From: JAJDIA01 sp031555505 | GTDB taxonomy: Bacteria > Bacteroidota > Bacteroidia > Bacteroidales > Tannerellaceae | Assembly (NCBI GenBank): GCA_031555505.1 | Contig: JAVBUH010000002.1 | Coordinates: forward strand, 1-20,343 | Length of the DNA: 20,343 bases | Direction: 5' to 3' | Translations under genes and position numbers: made by a program | The notes under the pieces: model-generated | Database searches by the model: none | What the model saw: only the letters and a program-made list of their open reading frames with translations | What the model was told of the DNA's origin: nothing | Shown: positions 7,611-14,612 of the stretch, in pieces | How the letters are laid out: each line of letters starts with the position of its first letter | Numbering within the stretch: the first letter of the stretch is position 1

Positions 7611-8371
7611 AAAGAGTACTAGTTATTGTTTTGTTTGTGGTTTGCTGCAGAGGCTTTGCCTGGTCGCAGCAGACGAAGGCTATCGCCCACCGTGGTTTCT
7701 GGGATACGGAAGGTTCGGCACAAAATTCTTTAGCCGCATTGAAGAAGGCGGGTGATGTCGGTATTTACGGATCGGAGTTCGATGTGTATATTACAGCCGA
7801 TGGAGTGCTTGTGGTGAACCATGATGATTCAATTCCCGGCTATCGATTGGAAGATGCCGCCTATGCCCAATTGAAAGATGTGACTTTGTCGAACGGTGAG
7901 AAATTGCCCACATTGGAACAATACCTGGCCCGTGGCAAGCGGCAGGCCAATACAAAACTGATCCTGGAAGTGAAGTCGCATAAACGAGTGGTGAATGAAG
8001 ACCGTGCTGTGAAAGCCATTGTGGAAATGGTGCGCCGGTATGGCCTGGAATACCAGGTGGAATACATTGCTTTCAGCATGAATGTGTGTAAAGAACTGAA
8101 ACGACAGGCTCCTTATGCTTCGGTAGCTTACCTAAACGGGGATGTGAGCCCTGCAGACTTGAAAGCATTAGGTTTTGAAGGGTTGGATTACCATTATAAA
8201 GTTTTGCAGGAAAAACATCCTGAATGGATACAGGAGGCAAAAGACCTGGGTCTGACGATCAATGTATGGACTGTCAACACACCCGAACAGATGCGGTACT
8301 TTATCGATCAAAAAGTAGATTTCATTACTACGGATAAGCCGTTGGAGTTAAAAGCCATGCTGGCAGAGTAG
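7607..8371 (+). CDS. Glycerophosphodiester phosphodiesterase, exported
   Basis: GDPD enzymes cleave glycerophosphodiesters, released from phospholipid turnover, to glycerol 3-phosphate and an alcohol. This 254-residue protein has a Sec signal peptide (MKRVLVIVLFVVCCRGFAWSQQ), so it is probably periplasmic. The TIM-barrel signature residues are visible: HRG at 28-30, Asn40, SEFDVYITADGVLVVNHD with Glu57, Asp59 and His72, then LILEVKSH near residue 120 and WTVNTPEQM near the C-terminus (with TTDKP a few residues later). Length is normal for short bacterial GDPDs (about 250). The ATG overlaps the stop of the dead frame before it. It converges on the minus-strand gene ending at 8373, with one base between the stop codons. 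Specific substrate is not deducible. Confidence 0.93.
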   Translation: MKRVLVIVLFVVCCRGFAWSQQTKAIAHRGFWDTEGSAQNSLAALKKAGDVGIYGSEFDVYITADGVLVVNHDDSIPGYRLEDAAYAQLKDVTLSNGEKLPTLEQYLARGKRQANTKLILEVKSHKRVVNEDRAVKAIVEMVRRYGLEYQVEYIAFSMNVCKELKRQAPYASVAYLNGDVSPADLKALGFEGLDYHYKVLQEKHPEWIQEAKDLGLTINVWTVNTPEQMRYFIDQKVDFITTDKPLELKAMLAE

Positions 8372-8372
8372 G

Positions 8373-8696
8373 TTAGCGGACCACGAGCTTGCGTACGGTT
8401 TCTCCGATACGAACAATATAGATGCCTTTGGTAATATTTAGCGCATATTCGCCAGAGGCTTCTTTCATTTCTATTATTTTTACCGGGATACCTACCAGAC
8501 TGAATATTTCCAGCTTACTGCCTACAGGGGCATTGGTTACTTTGATACGATTGTCTGCTACGGAAATTTCCAATTGATTGTCAGCGTCCTGTTGCTTCAC
8601 TACAGGAGTTGGCTGATTGGTTTTTGCCTCCTGGGCAAAAATCATACTGCCTGTGCCGATACATAATGCAAATGCTATAATCAACTGTCTGTTCAT
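8373..8696 (-). CDS. Tiny secreted protein made mostly of a T9SS-type C-terminal domain
   Basis: From the ATG at 8696 the product is 107 residues. It has a signal peptide (MNRQLIIAFALCIGTGSMIFAQ), a short polar linker of about 25 residues, and then a C-terminal domain (VADNRIKVTNAPVGSKLEIFSLVGIPVKI, ending GIYIVRIGETVRKLVVR). This C-terminal part matches the type IX secretion type A sorting domain pattern (nl-x-iysl-G... then kGiYivri-x-kklvv). Sorting domains normally sit behind large passenger proteins; here no passenger remains. An in-frame GTG at 8717 overlaps the -7 box (8717-8724), so the later ATG is preferred. It may be a free-standing adhesin-like or modulatory peptide. Type IX export is inferred, and the domain alone does not prove it. 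Confidence 0.75.
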   Translation of the reverse strand: MNRQLIIAFALCIGTGSMIFAQEAKTNQPTPVVKQQDADNQLEISVADNRIKVTNAPVGSKLEIFSLVGIPVKIIEMKEASGEYALNITKGIYIVRIGETVRKLVVR

Positions 8697-8716
8697 CCTA
8701 TCCAATCTATTCCGCA

Positions 8717-8724
8717 CAAATGTA
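8717..8724 (-). promoter_or_regulatory. -7 box for the mini T9SS-domain gene
   Basis: Minus-strand TACATTTG matches TAnnTTTG. The upstream -33 region is only a weak TTTC-like match. Transcription would start near 8710, which excludes the GTG at 8717 and supports the ATG at 8696. Confidence 0.5.
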
Positions 8725-8785
8725 GGAAGTTTTCTGAAATTGGGAAATAACTTGATTGGTATTTCCGATCATTTATCATTTTATG

Positions 8786-9700
8786 TCACAGGGAGATCAC
8801 CATTCCTTCTTCGGCCGATTGGGTCTCAGGGAAGATGACGGCAGCTTCGTTGCGTAAAGTATCCGCATTTTCATACCGGGCTGAGTAGTGACCGATGATA
8901 AGCCGCTTTACTTTTGCCATCCGGGCTATTTCAGCGGCCTGCCGGGCGGTGGAATGGCATGTTTCTCTGCTACGGGCAAGGTCTTTTTCACTGAAAGTGG
9001 CTTCGTGGTATAACAGGTCAACACCTTCGATGAAGGGTACTATGTCAGGAGCGAACATGGTATCCGAGCAATAGGCATAGCGTTTGGGGGGAGCTGCCGG
9101 ATGTGTGAGGCGTGCGTTGGGGATACACTGTCCATCCGATGTCGTATAGTCGGCTCCTTTTTTAATATCTTTTATACAGCGGACAGGTACCTGGTAGAAG
9201 TCGATCATTTCGCGGATGATGTGCACCTCTTTCGGTTTTTCACTAAAAAGGTAACCGCAACAGGGTGTCCGGTGTTTGAGTGGGATAGAATAGACCTGGA
9301 CCGATCGGTCTTCCATCACAAGGGTATGGGTGGCAGGGTCGATCAGATTGAGACGTACCGGATAGGGCAGGTTGTACAGAAATTGCTTCATCAGCGGATT
9401 GAGGTAGGCTTCCAGTTCTTTGGGGCCGTGGATCACCAGTTCGCCTGTACGCCCTAAGAGGCCAAGGGTAGAAATCAGTCCGGGCAGGCCAAAGCAATGG
9501 TCTCCATGAAGATGTGTGATGAAGATATGGGTGAGGCGGGTAAACCGGATACGCATCCGCCTCATTTGCAGCTGGGTGCCTTCGCCGCAATCGATCATGT
9601 ATAGTTTGTCGCGCAGGTCGATTATCTGGGAAGAGGGCAGGTGACGGGTGGTAGGTAAAGCTGATCCGCAACCCAATATATTAATGTTGAAATTGGCCAT
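8786..9700 (-). CDS. rnz: Ribonuclease Z (tRNA 3' endonuclease)
   Basis: RNase Z is a zinc-dependent metallo-beta-lactamase-fold endonuclease that trims the 3' ends of tRNA precursors in the cytosol. The 304-residue chain has the normal length of the short form. It starts with the typical ILGCGSALPTT segment and carries the metal-binding THLHGDH motif (His63, His65, Asp67, His68). Further ligands are likely His143 (PLKHRTPCCGYL), Asp213 (YCSDT) and His271 (IIGHYSAR). It is divergent from the BamA-like gene at 9794, with a 93-nt spacer. A -7 box is at 9721-9728. Confidence 0.96.
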   Translation of the reverse strand: MANFNINILGCGSALPTTRHLPSSQIIDLRDKLYMIDCGEGTQLQMRRMRIRFTRLTHIFITHLHGDHCFGLPGLISTLGLLGRTGELVIHGPKELEAYLNPLMKQFLYNLPYPVRLNLIDPATHTLVMEDRSVQVYSIPLKHRTPCCGYLFSEKPKEVHIIREMIDFYQVPVRCIKDIKKGADYTTSDGQCIPNARLTHPAAPPKRYAYCSDTMFAPDIVPFIEGVDLLYHEATFSEKDLARSRETCHSTARQAAEIARMAKVKRLIIGHYSARYENADTLRNEAAVIFPETQSAEEGMVISL

Positions 9701-9720
9701 GTTGTTTGTTGTTCAGTCTG

Positions 9721-9728
9721 CAAATATA
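9721..9728 (-). promoter_or_regulatory. rnz: -7 box for rnz
   Basis: Minus-strand TATATTTG matches TAnnTTTG and lies 20 nt before the ATG, so the leader is very short. No good -33 box is seen. I found no clear promoter for the divergent gene at 9794. Confidence 0.5.
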
Positions 9729-9793
9729 CGATAAACCAAATGATTATCAGTCTTGTTATACTCACAGTAAGTAACCAAAAGAAAAAATAACAC

Positions 9794-10966
9794 ATGCTTG
9801 CATTTATTAAAATTACACTGCTTGGCTTATCGTTTGTACTGCTATCCGGACCGGTTTCTTATGCGCAGAAAAAACATGTGAGTTTTCGTGACTCGATAGA
9901 CCATCAATTTGACTTGAGCGATTTTATCATCAATCAGAAGGGGTTTGTGCCTGTTCCGGCTATCATCACCGAACCGGCATTAGGTGGATTTGGGGGTGCT
10001 TTAGCGCCTGTTTTCATCGAACCGAATAAACCGAAGGAAGTGGATGGGAAATTTTATCCGATGGCCCCCGATGTCACAACCGTCTTTGGAGGATACACTG
10101 TGAATAACAGTTGGGCTATAGGAGGTGCGCGTGTCGGCCTGATCCCGAAATGGGGAATTAAATATGCGGTGGCCGGCGGCTATGCCAATGTTAATATGGA
10201 TTATTACTTCAATTTTGATAAGTTGAACCAATCAACCGATTTTGAGTTCAATATTAAGACGATACCGATCATGGCCTCGGTAACGAAGCAGTTAAGAAAT
10301 CCGCGGTTCTCACTTGGTATCCGGTATTTATTTACACATAATGATTTGTCTATTAAGAGTGATAATGGGAATAGTGTGTGGAGGCAGAAACTGGATTCGC
10401 TTGTTGCAGACTATATCAGCGGAAATGTGGCTAAGTTGGGATTTCAGTCATCATACGATAGCCGCGATAATACGTTTACACCGGATAAAGGGATCAAGAT
10501 TAATTTCTCGGCCGATTGGAGCCATCCCTGGGTGGGCAGTGATTACAAATATGGACAGTTTGAAGGGGCGGTTTATTACTATCTCCCGTTACGGCATAAC
10601 CTGATAACCGGCCTGCGATTCGATATGCAACAGGTGGTGGGTGATGTGCCTTTTTATATCAAGCCTTTTATTGATATGCGTGGTGTGCCTACGGCACGGT
10701 ATGCAGGTAAGACAACGATACTGGCAGAGGTAGAAGAACGATGGGATGTGGTACCCCGGTGGAGTGTGATGCTTTTTGGGGGTACCGGTAAGGCGTTTGA
10801 CCAGTATAACCAGTTTAAGGATGCAGACTGGGCTTGGAGTTATGGTACCGGGTTTCGTTATCTGATGGCACGTAAATTGAAATTAAGGATGGGTGTAGAT
10901 GTTGCCATGGGACCTGAAGGGTTTACCTACTATATCGTTTTTGGAAGCAGCTGGCTGAGGCAATGA
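9794..10966 (+). CDS. BamA/TamA-like surface antigen beta-barrel protein
   Basis: The 390-residue product has a signal peptide (MLAFIKITLLGLSFVLLSGPVSYAQ). After a linker with PVPAIITEPALGGFGGALAP it shows repeated amphipathic strands to the C-terminus. Features such as KLGFQSSYDSRDNTFTPDKGIKINFSADW, the late GGTGKAF and GFRYLMARKLKLRMGVDVAMGPEGFTYYIVFGSSW match the 16-stranded barrel part of the Omp85/BamA 'bacterial surface antigen' family, including the strand 'R-x-x-x-R-x-D-x-A-x-G' near the end. There is no room for POTRA domains, so this is a stand-alone Omp85-like barrel in the outer membrane, not the essential BamA. Similar short forms are frequent in Bacteroidetes; substrate unknown. 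It is followed by 350 nt with no ordinary gene. Confidence 0.85.
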   Translation: MLAFIKITLLGLSFVLLSGPVSYAQKKHVSFRDSIDHQFDLSDFIINQKGFVPVPAIITEPALGGFGGALAPVFIEPNKPKEVDGKFYPMAPDVTTVFGGYTVNNSWAIGGARVGLIPKWGIKYAVAGGYANVNMDYYFNFDKLNQSTDFEFNIKTIPIMASVTKQLRNPRFSLGIRYLFTHNDLSIKSDNGNSVWRQKLDSLVADYISGNVAKLGFQSSYDSRDNTFTPDKGIKINFSADWSHPWVGSDYKYGQFEGAVYYYLPLRHNLITGLRFDMQQVVGDVPFYIKPFIDMRGVPTARYAGKTTILAEVEERWDVVPRWSVMLFGGTGKAFDQYNQFKDADWAWSYGTGFRYLMARKLKLRMGVDVAMGPEGFTYYIVFGSSWLRQ

Positions 10967-11132
10967 GTCTCTTCTCCTGCAAATAGGTGTGATTGAAACA
11001 ATTACATATCTTGTGAACGGAAAGAATATGTTGGTCTAACCATATTGATCGGATCGCAGGCTTTCTGGTCCATTTATTGTGAAAAATAGTAAAAAAACAG
11101 TTATTTTTATGGTATAAGACAATGAGAATACG

Positions 11133-11140
11133 TATATTTG
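11133..11140 (+). promoter_or_regulatory. -7 box for a candidate small RNA
   Basis: TATATTTG matches TAnnTTTG on the plus strand. The -33 region is poor (TTTA, with 23-nt spacing). No plus-strand gene of normal size follows; an intrinsic terminator lies 115 nt downstream. Confidence 0.45.
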
Positions 11141-11169
11141 TCAGGCTTCGGTTTTAGAAGCTATACGAT

Positions 11170-11220
11170 ATGATATCTTATTCTAATAAAGACAAAAATA
11201 TAATTTTAAACCTTAGCTAA
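11170..11220 (+). CDS. Possible 16-residue micro-ORF inside the candidate small RNA
   Basis: ATG at 11170 encodes MISYSNKDKNIILNLS, ending at TAA 11218-11220. It starts about 25 nt after the predicted transcription start and ends 34 nt before the terminator stem. There is no strong ribosome-binding site, although Bacteroidetes rarely use one. The ORF is short enough to be chance. Confidence 0.2.
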   Translation: MISYSNKDKNIILNLS

Positions 11221-11254
11221 CTTTTTCTTTTTGTTTAAAACGGTTAAATGTAGG

Positions 11255-11293
11255 AAACGGCCCGACGTGAGTCTTTGCCGTTTTCTTTTTTAT
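11255..11293 (+). terminator. Intrinsic terminator, plus strand
   Basis: AAACGGC (11255-11261) pairs with GCCGTTT (11277-11283). An inner GAC/GTC pair (11264-11266 and 11271-11273) closes a GTGA tetraloop, and a T-rich run (TTTTCTTTTTT, with one C) follows. The T-run is on the plus strand only, so it does not serve the minus-strand cydB. Confidence 0.75.
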
Positions 11294-11316
11294 ACTACTA
11301 TTTGGGCTGATGCTGC

Positions 11317-12468
11317 TTAATACGTATGGTTGTCTTCACGCATTTCCTGGCTATTGATCTTCCGGAGATCCAATGCTCTCCATGCATAGAAAATGTAAGC
11401 CAGGACAAATGGGATCAGTAATGAGACATAGCTCATCACTTTCAGTGTGAATGGGCTGGACGAACTGTTTTCGATGGTGAGTGAGCTTTGTAAGTCAACT
11501 ACCGAAGGGTAATAAGCTGTATGATTCCAGCCTGCGCAGAGTAATAAGGCCAATACCGTGAGAACAGTCCCGCATCCTGCATACCAGATTCCTTTTTTCC
11601 ATCCGGGGATGAATAATGAGTTCCCAATGCCCCAAAGCACGCCTACCACGCCGATCAGCAGCATCACCAGTACAGCCGGCATTTCAATCAGGTTGAATGC
11701 ATATTTATAAGGTTCCATAAATACGATCCCGGATGCCGGATCTACGGCAAATCCTTTTGATAAAAGCAGGTGGAAGAGGAAGACCAGGAAGAAAAGGAGG
11801 AATAATACCGACTCCGGAAGCATTTGCTTGCGGCAGCGGGTTTGAATTTCTTCATCATCGATGTTGTTGATAAAATAAAGCATGCCCAGCACACGGGCCA
11901 GAAAGAATATGGCCAGACCCAGGCATACGTTCCAGGGAACCAATACGGCCTCCAGTCCATGCCAGGGATTAGCCCAACTGGAGATAACCGGGGAGGCTAT
12001 CTGTGTGATCTGTTCTTTATTCACTACAAATTCGGCTCCGGTGAAGAAGGTTCCTACGGCTGTCCCCAACAGGATTGGGCCGGCTATTCCGTTGATAAGC
12101 AGAAATATCTGGTATGTTTTTTTACCCAGCAGATTTCCGTTTTTGGCCTGGTATTCATAAGAAACCGCCTGTATGACAAAACAAAGCAGGATCAGCATCC
12201 ATACCCAATAGGCTCCGCCGAAACTGGTCGAATAAAACAACGGGAATGAGGCAAAGAAGGCGCCACCGAATGTAACCAGTGTAGTGAATGTGAATTCCCA
12301 CTTCCGGCCTGTGGAATTCAATAACATTTTTTGTTGTAGTTCGGTTTTTCCGATAGTGAATAACAGTGATTGCCCGCCCTGTACAAACAACAGGAAAACG
12401 AGTAGGGCTCCCAACAGGGAAACCAGGAACCACCAATAGTGTTGCAAAAATATATATGTAGTATCCAT
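11317..12468 (-). CDS. cydB: Cytochrome bd ubiquinol oxidase subunit II
   Basis: CydB is the second integral membrane subunit of the bd-type quinol oxidase, which reduces O2 to water with high affinity and lets anaerobes remove traces of oxygen. The 383-residue protein is almost all transmembrane helices (for example LVSLLGALLVFLLFVQGGQSLLF at the N-terminus) and has the length of E. coli CydB (379). The early GGQSL segment and the loop WEFTFTTLVTFGGAFFASFPLFYST are typical of the family. It lies 11 nt after cydA in the same operon. No intrinsic terminator is seen on the minus strand after its stop. Confidence 0.95.
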   Translation of the reverse strand: MDTTYIFLQHYWWFLVSLLGALLVFLLFVQGGQSLLFTIGKTELQQKMLLNSTGRKWEFTFTTLVTFGGAFFASFPLFYSTSFGGAYWVWMLILLCFVIQAVSYEYQAKNGNLLGKKTYQIFLLINGIAGPILLGTAVGTFFTGAEFVVNKEQITQIASPVISSWANPWHGLEAVLVPWNVCLGLAIFFLARVLGMLYFINNIDDEEIQTRCRKQMLPESVLFLLFFLVFLFHLLLSKGFAVDPASGIVFMEPYKYAFNLIEMPAVLVMLLIGVVGVLWGIGNSLFIPGWKKGIWYAGCGTVLTVLALLLCAGWNHTAYYPSVVDLQSSLTIENSSSSPFTLKVMSYVSLLIPFVLAYIFYAWRALDLRKINSQEMREDNHTY

Positions 12469-12479
12469 CTGTGTATGAT

Positions 12480-14039
12480 TTAATGTGTTTGACTGCTGGT
12501 TTCAGGACCTTTCCGGATGGTTTTTACCATAATGCCCACTTCGGCAACCAACAAGACCGTAAAAAGGATCAGGAACAGGAAGAACGTGAGTTGAACGGAC
12601 GATACATCCAGTCGGGAAATAGCGGCACTCGACGGCAGGATATCCTGTATCACCCAGGGTTGACGTCCTACTTCGGCTACTACCCATCCGGCCTGTGTGG
12701 CGATATAGGCCAATGGGATCGACCACAGGCAAACATACTGCAGCCAGCGTGCATCGGCAAATTTCTTCTTTTGCCCCCAGTACAAAGCGATCAGGAATAA
12801 GAGGATGAAGTATCCTCCCAGGATCACCATGATACGGAACGAATAGAAGGTTAGGGCCACATTCGGGATCAATTCCGTGACATCCCTGATATATCCGTAG
12901 CCAAAGTACGGATAATTCTCTTCCAGCGTAGCACGGTGAAGCTGGGCCGCTTCTTCATCTTTCGCTTTTTTGGCCGCACGGTAATCGGCCAGCGCCTGGA
13001 TGGCGGTTTGGCCTTTCACTATTTTCTCGGCGGCCGATAACGCAGTTGTACCCTGTTTAGTACTGTAACCTCCTTCAATCAGGTTGGTGATGCCGGGTAC
13101 ATATCCATCCATTTTCCGTTCGGCCAGTAAGGAGAGCATTTTGGGGAATTGGATGTTGAAGATAAAGGGATCCACGCCGTCGTCGTACCGTTGCTTTTCC
13201 GGATTCAGCAGCGCAATACCTACCAGCCCCACACCGTTGCCTCCTTCATACAAAGCCTCCATGGCCGCCAGTTTCATCGGTTGTTTTTGGGCTACTTCGT
13301 ATCCGGATTTGTCGCCGGTGAAAGCGATCAGCAGGGAAGCGGCAAGGCCAAAAACAGCGCCTGTCTTAATGCTCGCCAGCGCAAATTCCGTATTCCGTTT
13401 TTTCAGCAGATACCAGCTGCTTACGCCAATCACAAACATGCCTCCCAGTACCCAACCGGACAAAACGGTGTGGAAGAACTTATTGATTGCAACCGGCGAC
13501 AGGGCTACCGCCCAGAAATCGGCCATTTCGTTACGTACCGTATCCGGGTTGAATGCCATGCCCACCGGATATTGCATCCAGGCGTTGGCTATCAATATCC
13601 ACAAGGCCGATAAGGTGGCCCCGATGACTGTCAGCCAGGTAGAAGCCAGGTGGAAACCTTTGCTTACCTTGTTCCAGCCAAAAAACATGACGGCGATAAA
13701 TGTCGCTTCCATAAAGAACGCCAGTATACCTTCGATAGCCAGCGGCGCTCCGAAAATGTCTCCTACAAACCAGCTGTAGTTAGACCAGTTTGTACCGAAC
13801 TCGAATTCCAGGATCAGACCTGTGGCTATACCAATGGCAAAATTGATACCGAACAGTTTCATCCAAAACTGAGCGGTTGTTTTCCAAAATTCTTTTCCTG
13901 TTTTGTAATAGATCGTTTCCATAATGGCCTGGATGATGCCCAAGCCCAACGTTAAAGGTACAAACAGCCAGTGATACATGGCTGTCAGTGCAAACTGTGC
14001 TCTTGACCAGTCAATCAATGCGGTGTCGATGCTTTCCAT
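12480..14039 (-). CDS. cydA: Cytochrome bd ubiquinol oxidase subunit I
   Basis: CydA carries the quinol site and the three haems of cytochrome bd in the inner membrane. The 519-residue length matches E. coli CydA (522). Expected residues are in place with an offset of 4 up to the Q-loop: His23 (haem b595/d region), Glu103 and Glu111, His190 and Met404 (haem b558 ligands), and GWVVAEVGRQPW at 451-462. The quinol loop begins KQPMKLAAMEA (Gln253, Lys256, Glu261) and is followed by a long insertion (about 290-390), as in long Q-loop enzymes. It is 21 nt downstream of the DUF4492 gene and 11 nt upstream of cydB, making one operon. Confidence 0.97.
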   Translation of the reverse strand: MESIDTALIDWSRAQFALTAMYHWLFVPLTLGLGIIQAIMETIYYKTGKEFWKTTAQFWMKLFGINFAIGIATGLILEFEFGTNWSNYSWFVGDIFGAPLAIEGILAFFMEATFIAVMFFGWNKVSKGFHLASTWLTVIGATLSALWILIANAWMQYPVGMAFNPDTVRNEMADFWAVALSPVAINKFFHTVLSGWVLGGMFVIGVSSWYLLKKRNTEFALASIKTGAVFGLAASLLIAFTGDKSGYEVAQKQPMKLAAMEALYEGGNGVGLVGIALLNPEKQRYDDGVDPFIFNIQFPKMLSLLAERKMDGYVPGITNLIEGGYSTKQGTTALSAAEKIVKGQTAIQALADYRAAKKAKDEEAAQLHRATLEENYPYFGYGYIRDVTELIPNVALTFYSFRIMVILGGYFILLFLIALYWGQKKKFADARWLQYVCLWSIPLAYIATQAGWVVAEVGRQPWVIQDILPSSAAISRLDVSSVQLTFFLFLILFTVLLVAEVGIMVKTIRKGPETSSQTH

Positions 14040-14060
14040 TTTGTCTGATTTATTATGTTT

Positions 14061-14282
14061 TTAAGGTATGACGGAACGTTCGATTAATTCTTCAGAGACA
14101 TGTTGCCCTTTTGCCGACTTGCTGCCGAACTGGTTGAGAAAAGCCGGGAAGAAGAATAGTTTGAGAACGAAGAACATGATGAACAACTTGATCAGGATAA
14201 TACACCACAACGTCTTACCCAGGGTCATTTCCTTGAATCCTTCCAGGTAAAAATGGCAGACGCGTATCAGAAAAGGTTTCAT
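14061..14282 (-). CDS. DUF4492 small membrane protein, first gene of the cyd operon
   Basis: The 73-residue product has one long hydrophobic helix (about residues 25-48, LWCIILIKLFIMFFVLKLFFFPAFL) after a short amphipathic N-terminus (MKPFLIRVCHFYLEGFKEMTLGKT), a pattern of DUF4492. DUF4492 genes are commonly found directly upstream of cydAB in Bacteroidetes and epsilonproteobacteria. The role is unproven; an accessory or assembly subunit like the small CydX/CydH peptides is a reasonable guess, because single-helix partners stabilise bd oxidases. The operon promoter is at 14344-14351. Confidence 0.85.
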   Translation of the reverse strand: MKPFLIRVCHFYLEGFKEMTLGKTLWCIILIKLFIMFFVLKLFFFPAFLNQFGSKSAKGQHVSEELIERSVIP

Positions 14283-14320
14283 CCGATCTGTTGTGCTTTT
14301 ATTTATAAACTATAGAACAG

Positions 14321-14344
14321 GTTGAAATGTTCGAACATTTCAAC
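14321..14344. promoter_or_regulatory. Perfect 24-bp palindrome at the cyd operon start, likely operator
   Basis: The half-site GTTGAAATGTTC (14321-14332) is followed directly by its exact reverse complement (14333-14344), with no spacer. On the minus strand it begins at the last base of the -7 box, so it would cover the transcription start. That position fits a repressor site. It could also form a hairpin in the transcript. Confidence 0.6.
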
Positions 14345-14351
14345 AAATATA
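14344..14351 (-). promoter_or_regulatory. -7 box of the DUF4492-cydA-cydB operon
   Basis: Minus-strand TATATTTG matches TAnnTTTG. A second match (TAAATTTG) sits at 14394-14387. No convincing -33 box is present for either, which would fit a promoter needing an activator. The leader is about 55 nt. Confidence 0.55.
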
Positions 14352-14502
14352 GCTTTTTTTAGTTTACCGTTTGCCTATACCTGCATCAAATTTATCGATG
14401 CCGCTATCGACATTATCTATGACGAAATAAATGACATAAGTCAATTAGTGGGGATGGACTGTTAAAAAAGTTTATTTTCGGATAAGAAAGATCGTTTCCT
14501 GC

Positions 14503-14533
14503 CTTGACTGTCACACAGTATTGGTTATATTTG
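14503..14533 (+). promoter_or_regulatory. Bacteroidetes-type promoter for the Gfo/Idh/MocA-DUF1080 operon
   Basis: CTTG (14503-14506), a 19-nt spacer and TATATTTG (14526-14533) match the consensus well. The predicted start near 14540 leaves an A+T-rich leader of about 73 nt. Between the two divergent promoters (14400-14500) I see only short imperfect dyads such as TGAC-ATAA-GTCA. Confidence 0.65.
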
Positions 14534-14612
14534 CGTCACTTTGTGTGGCTAAATGGACATAAATTAAAAGGGAAAACATCATTTTAAGTGTAAATCTATA
14601 ATAAGTATTACT

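Larger units (their letters stand above)
11143..11293 (+). ncRNA. Candidate ~150-nt small RNA
   Basis: Three signals in the right order suggest an independent transcript. A -7 box lies at 11133-11140, a hairpin at the predicted 5' end (GCTTC 11145-11149, GAAGC 11157-11161, 7-nt loop), and an intrinsic terminator with a T-run at 11255-11293. The interior is A+T-rich. A 16-codon ORF (ATG at 11170, stop TAA ending 11220, MISYSNKDKNIILNLS) lies inside, so a small protein mRNA is the alternative. I do not recognise a named RNA family. The rest of the gap 10967-11130 shows nothing recognisable. Confidence 0.45.

Noticed and set aside
13084..13779. 231-codon plus-strand frame
   Set aside because: It is antisense to cydA, whose haem and quinol residues are all present; the antisense protein has no domain logic.
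14321..14360. Palindrome as an intrinsic terminator on the plus strand
   Set aside because: The T-run (from 14354) is nine bases away from the stem, and no plus-strand gene ends nearby; the -7 box overlap on the minus strand fits an operator better.
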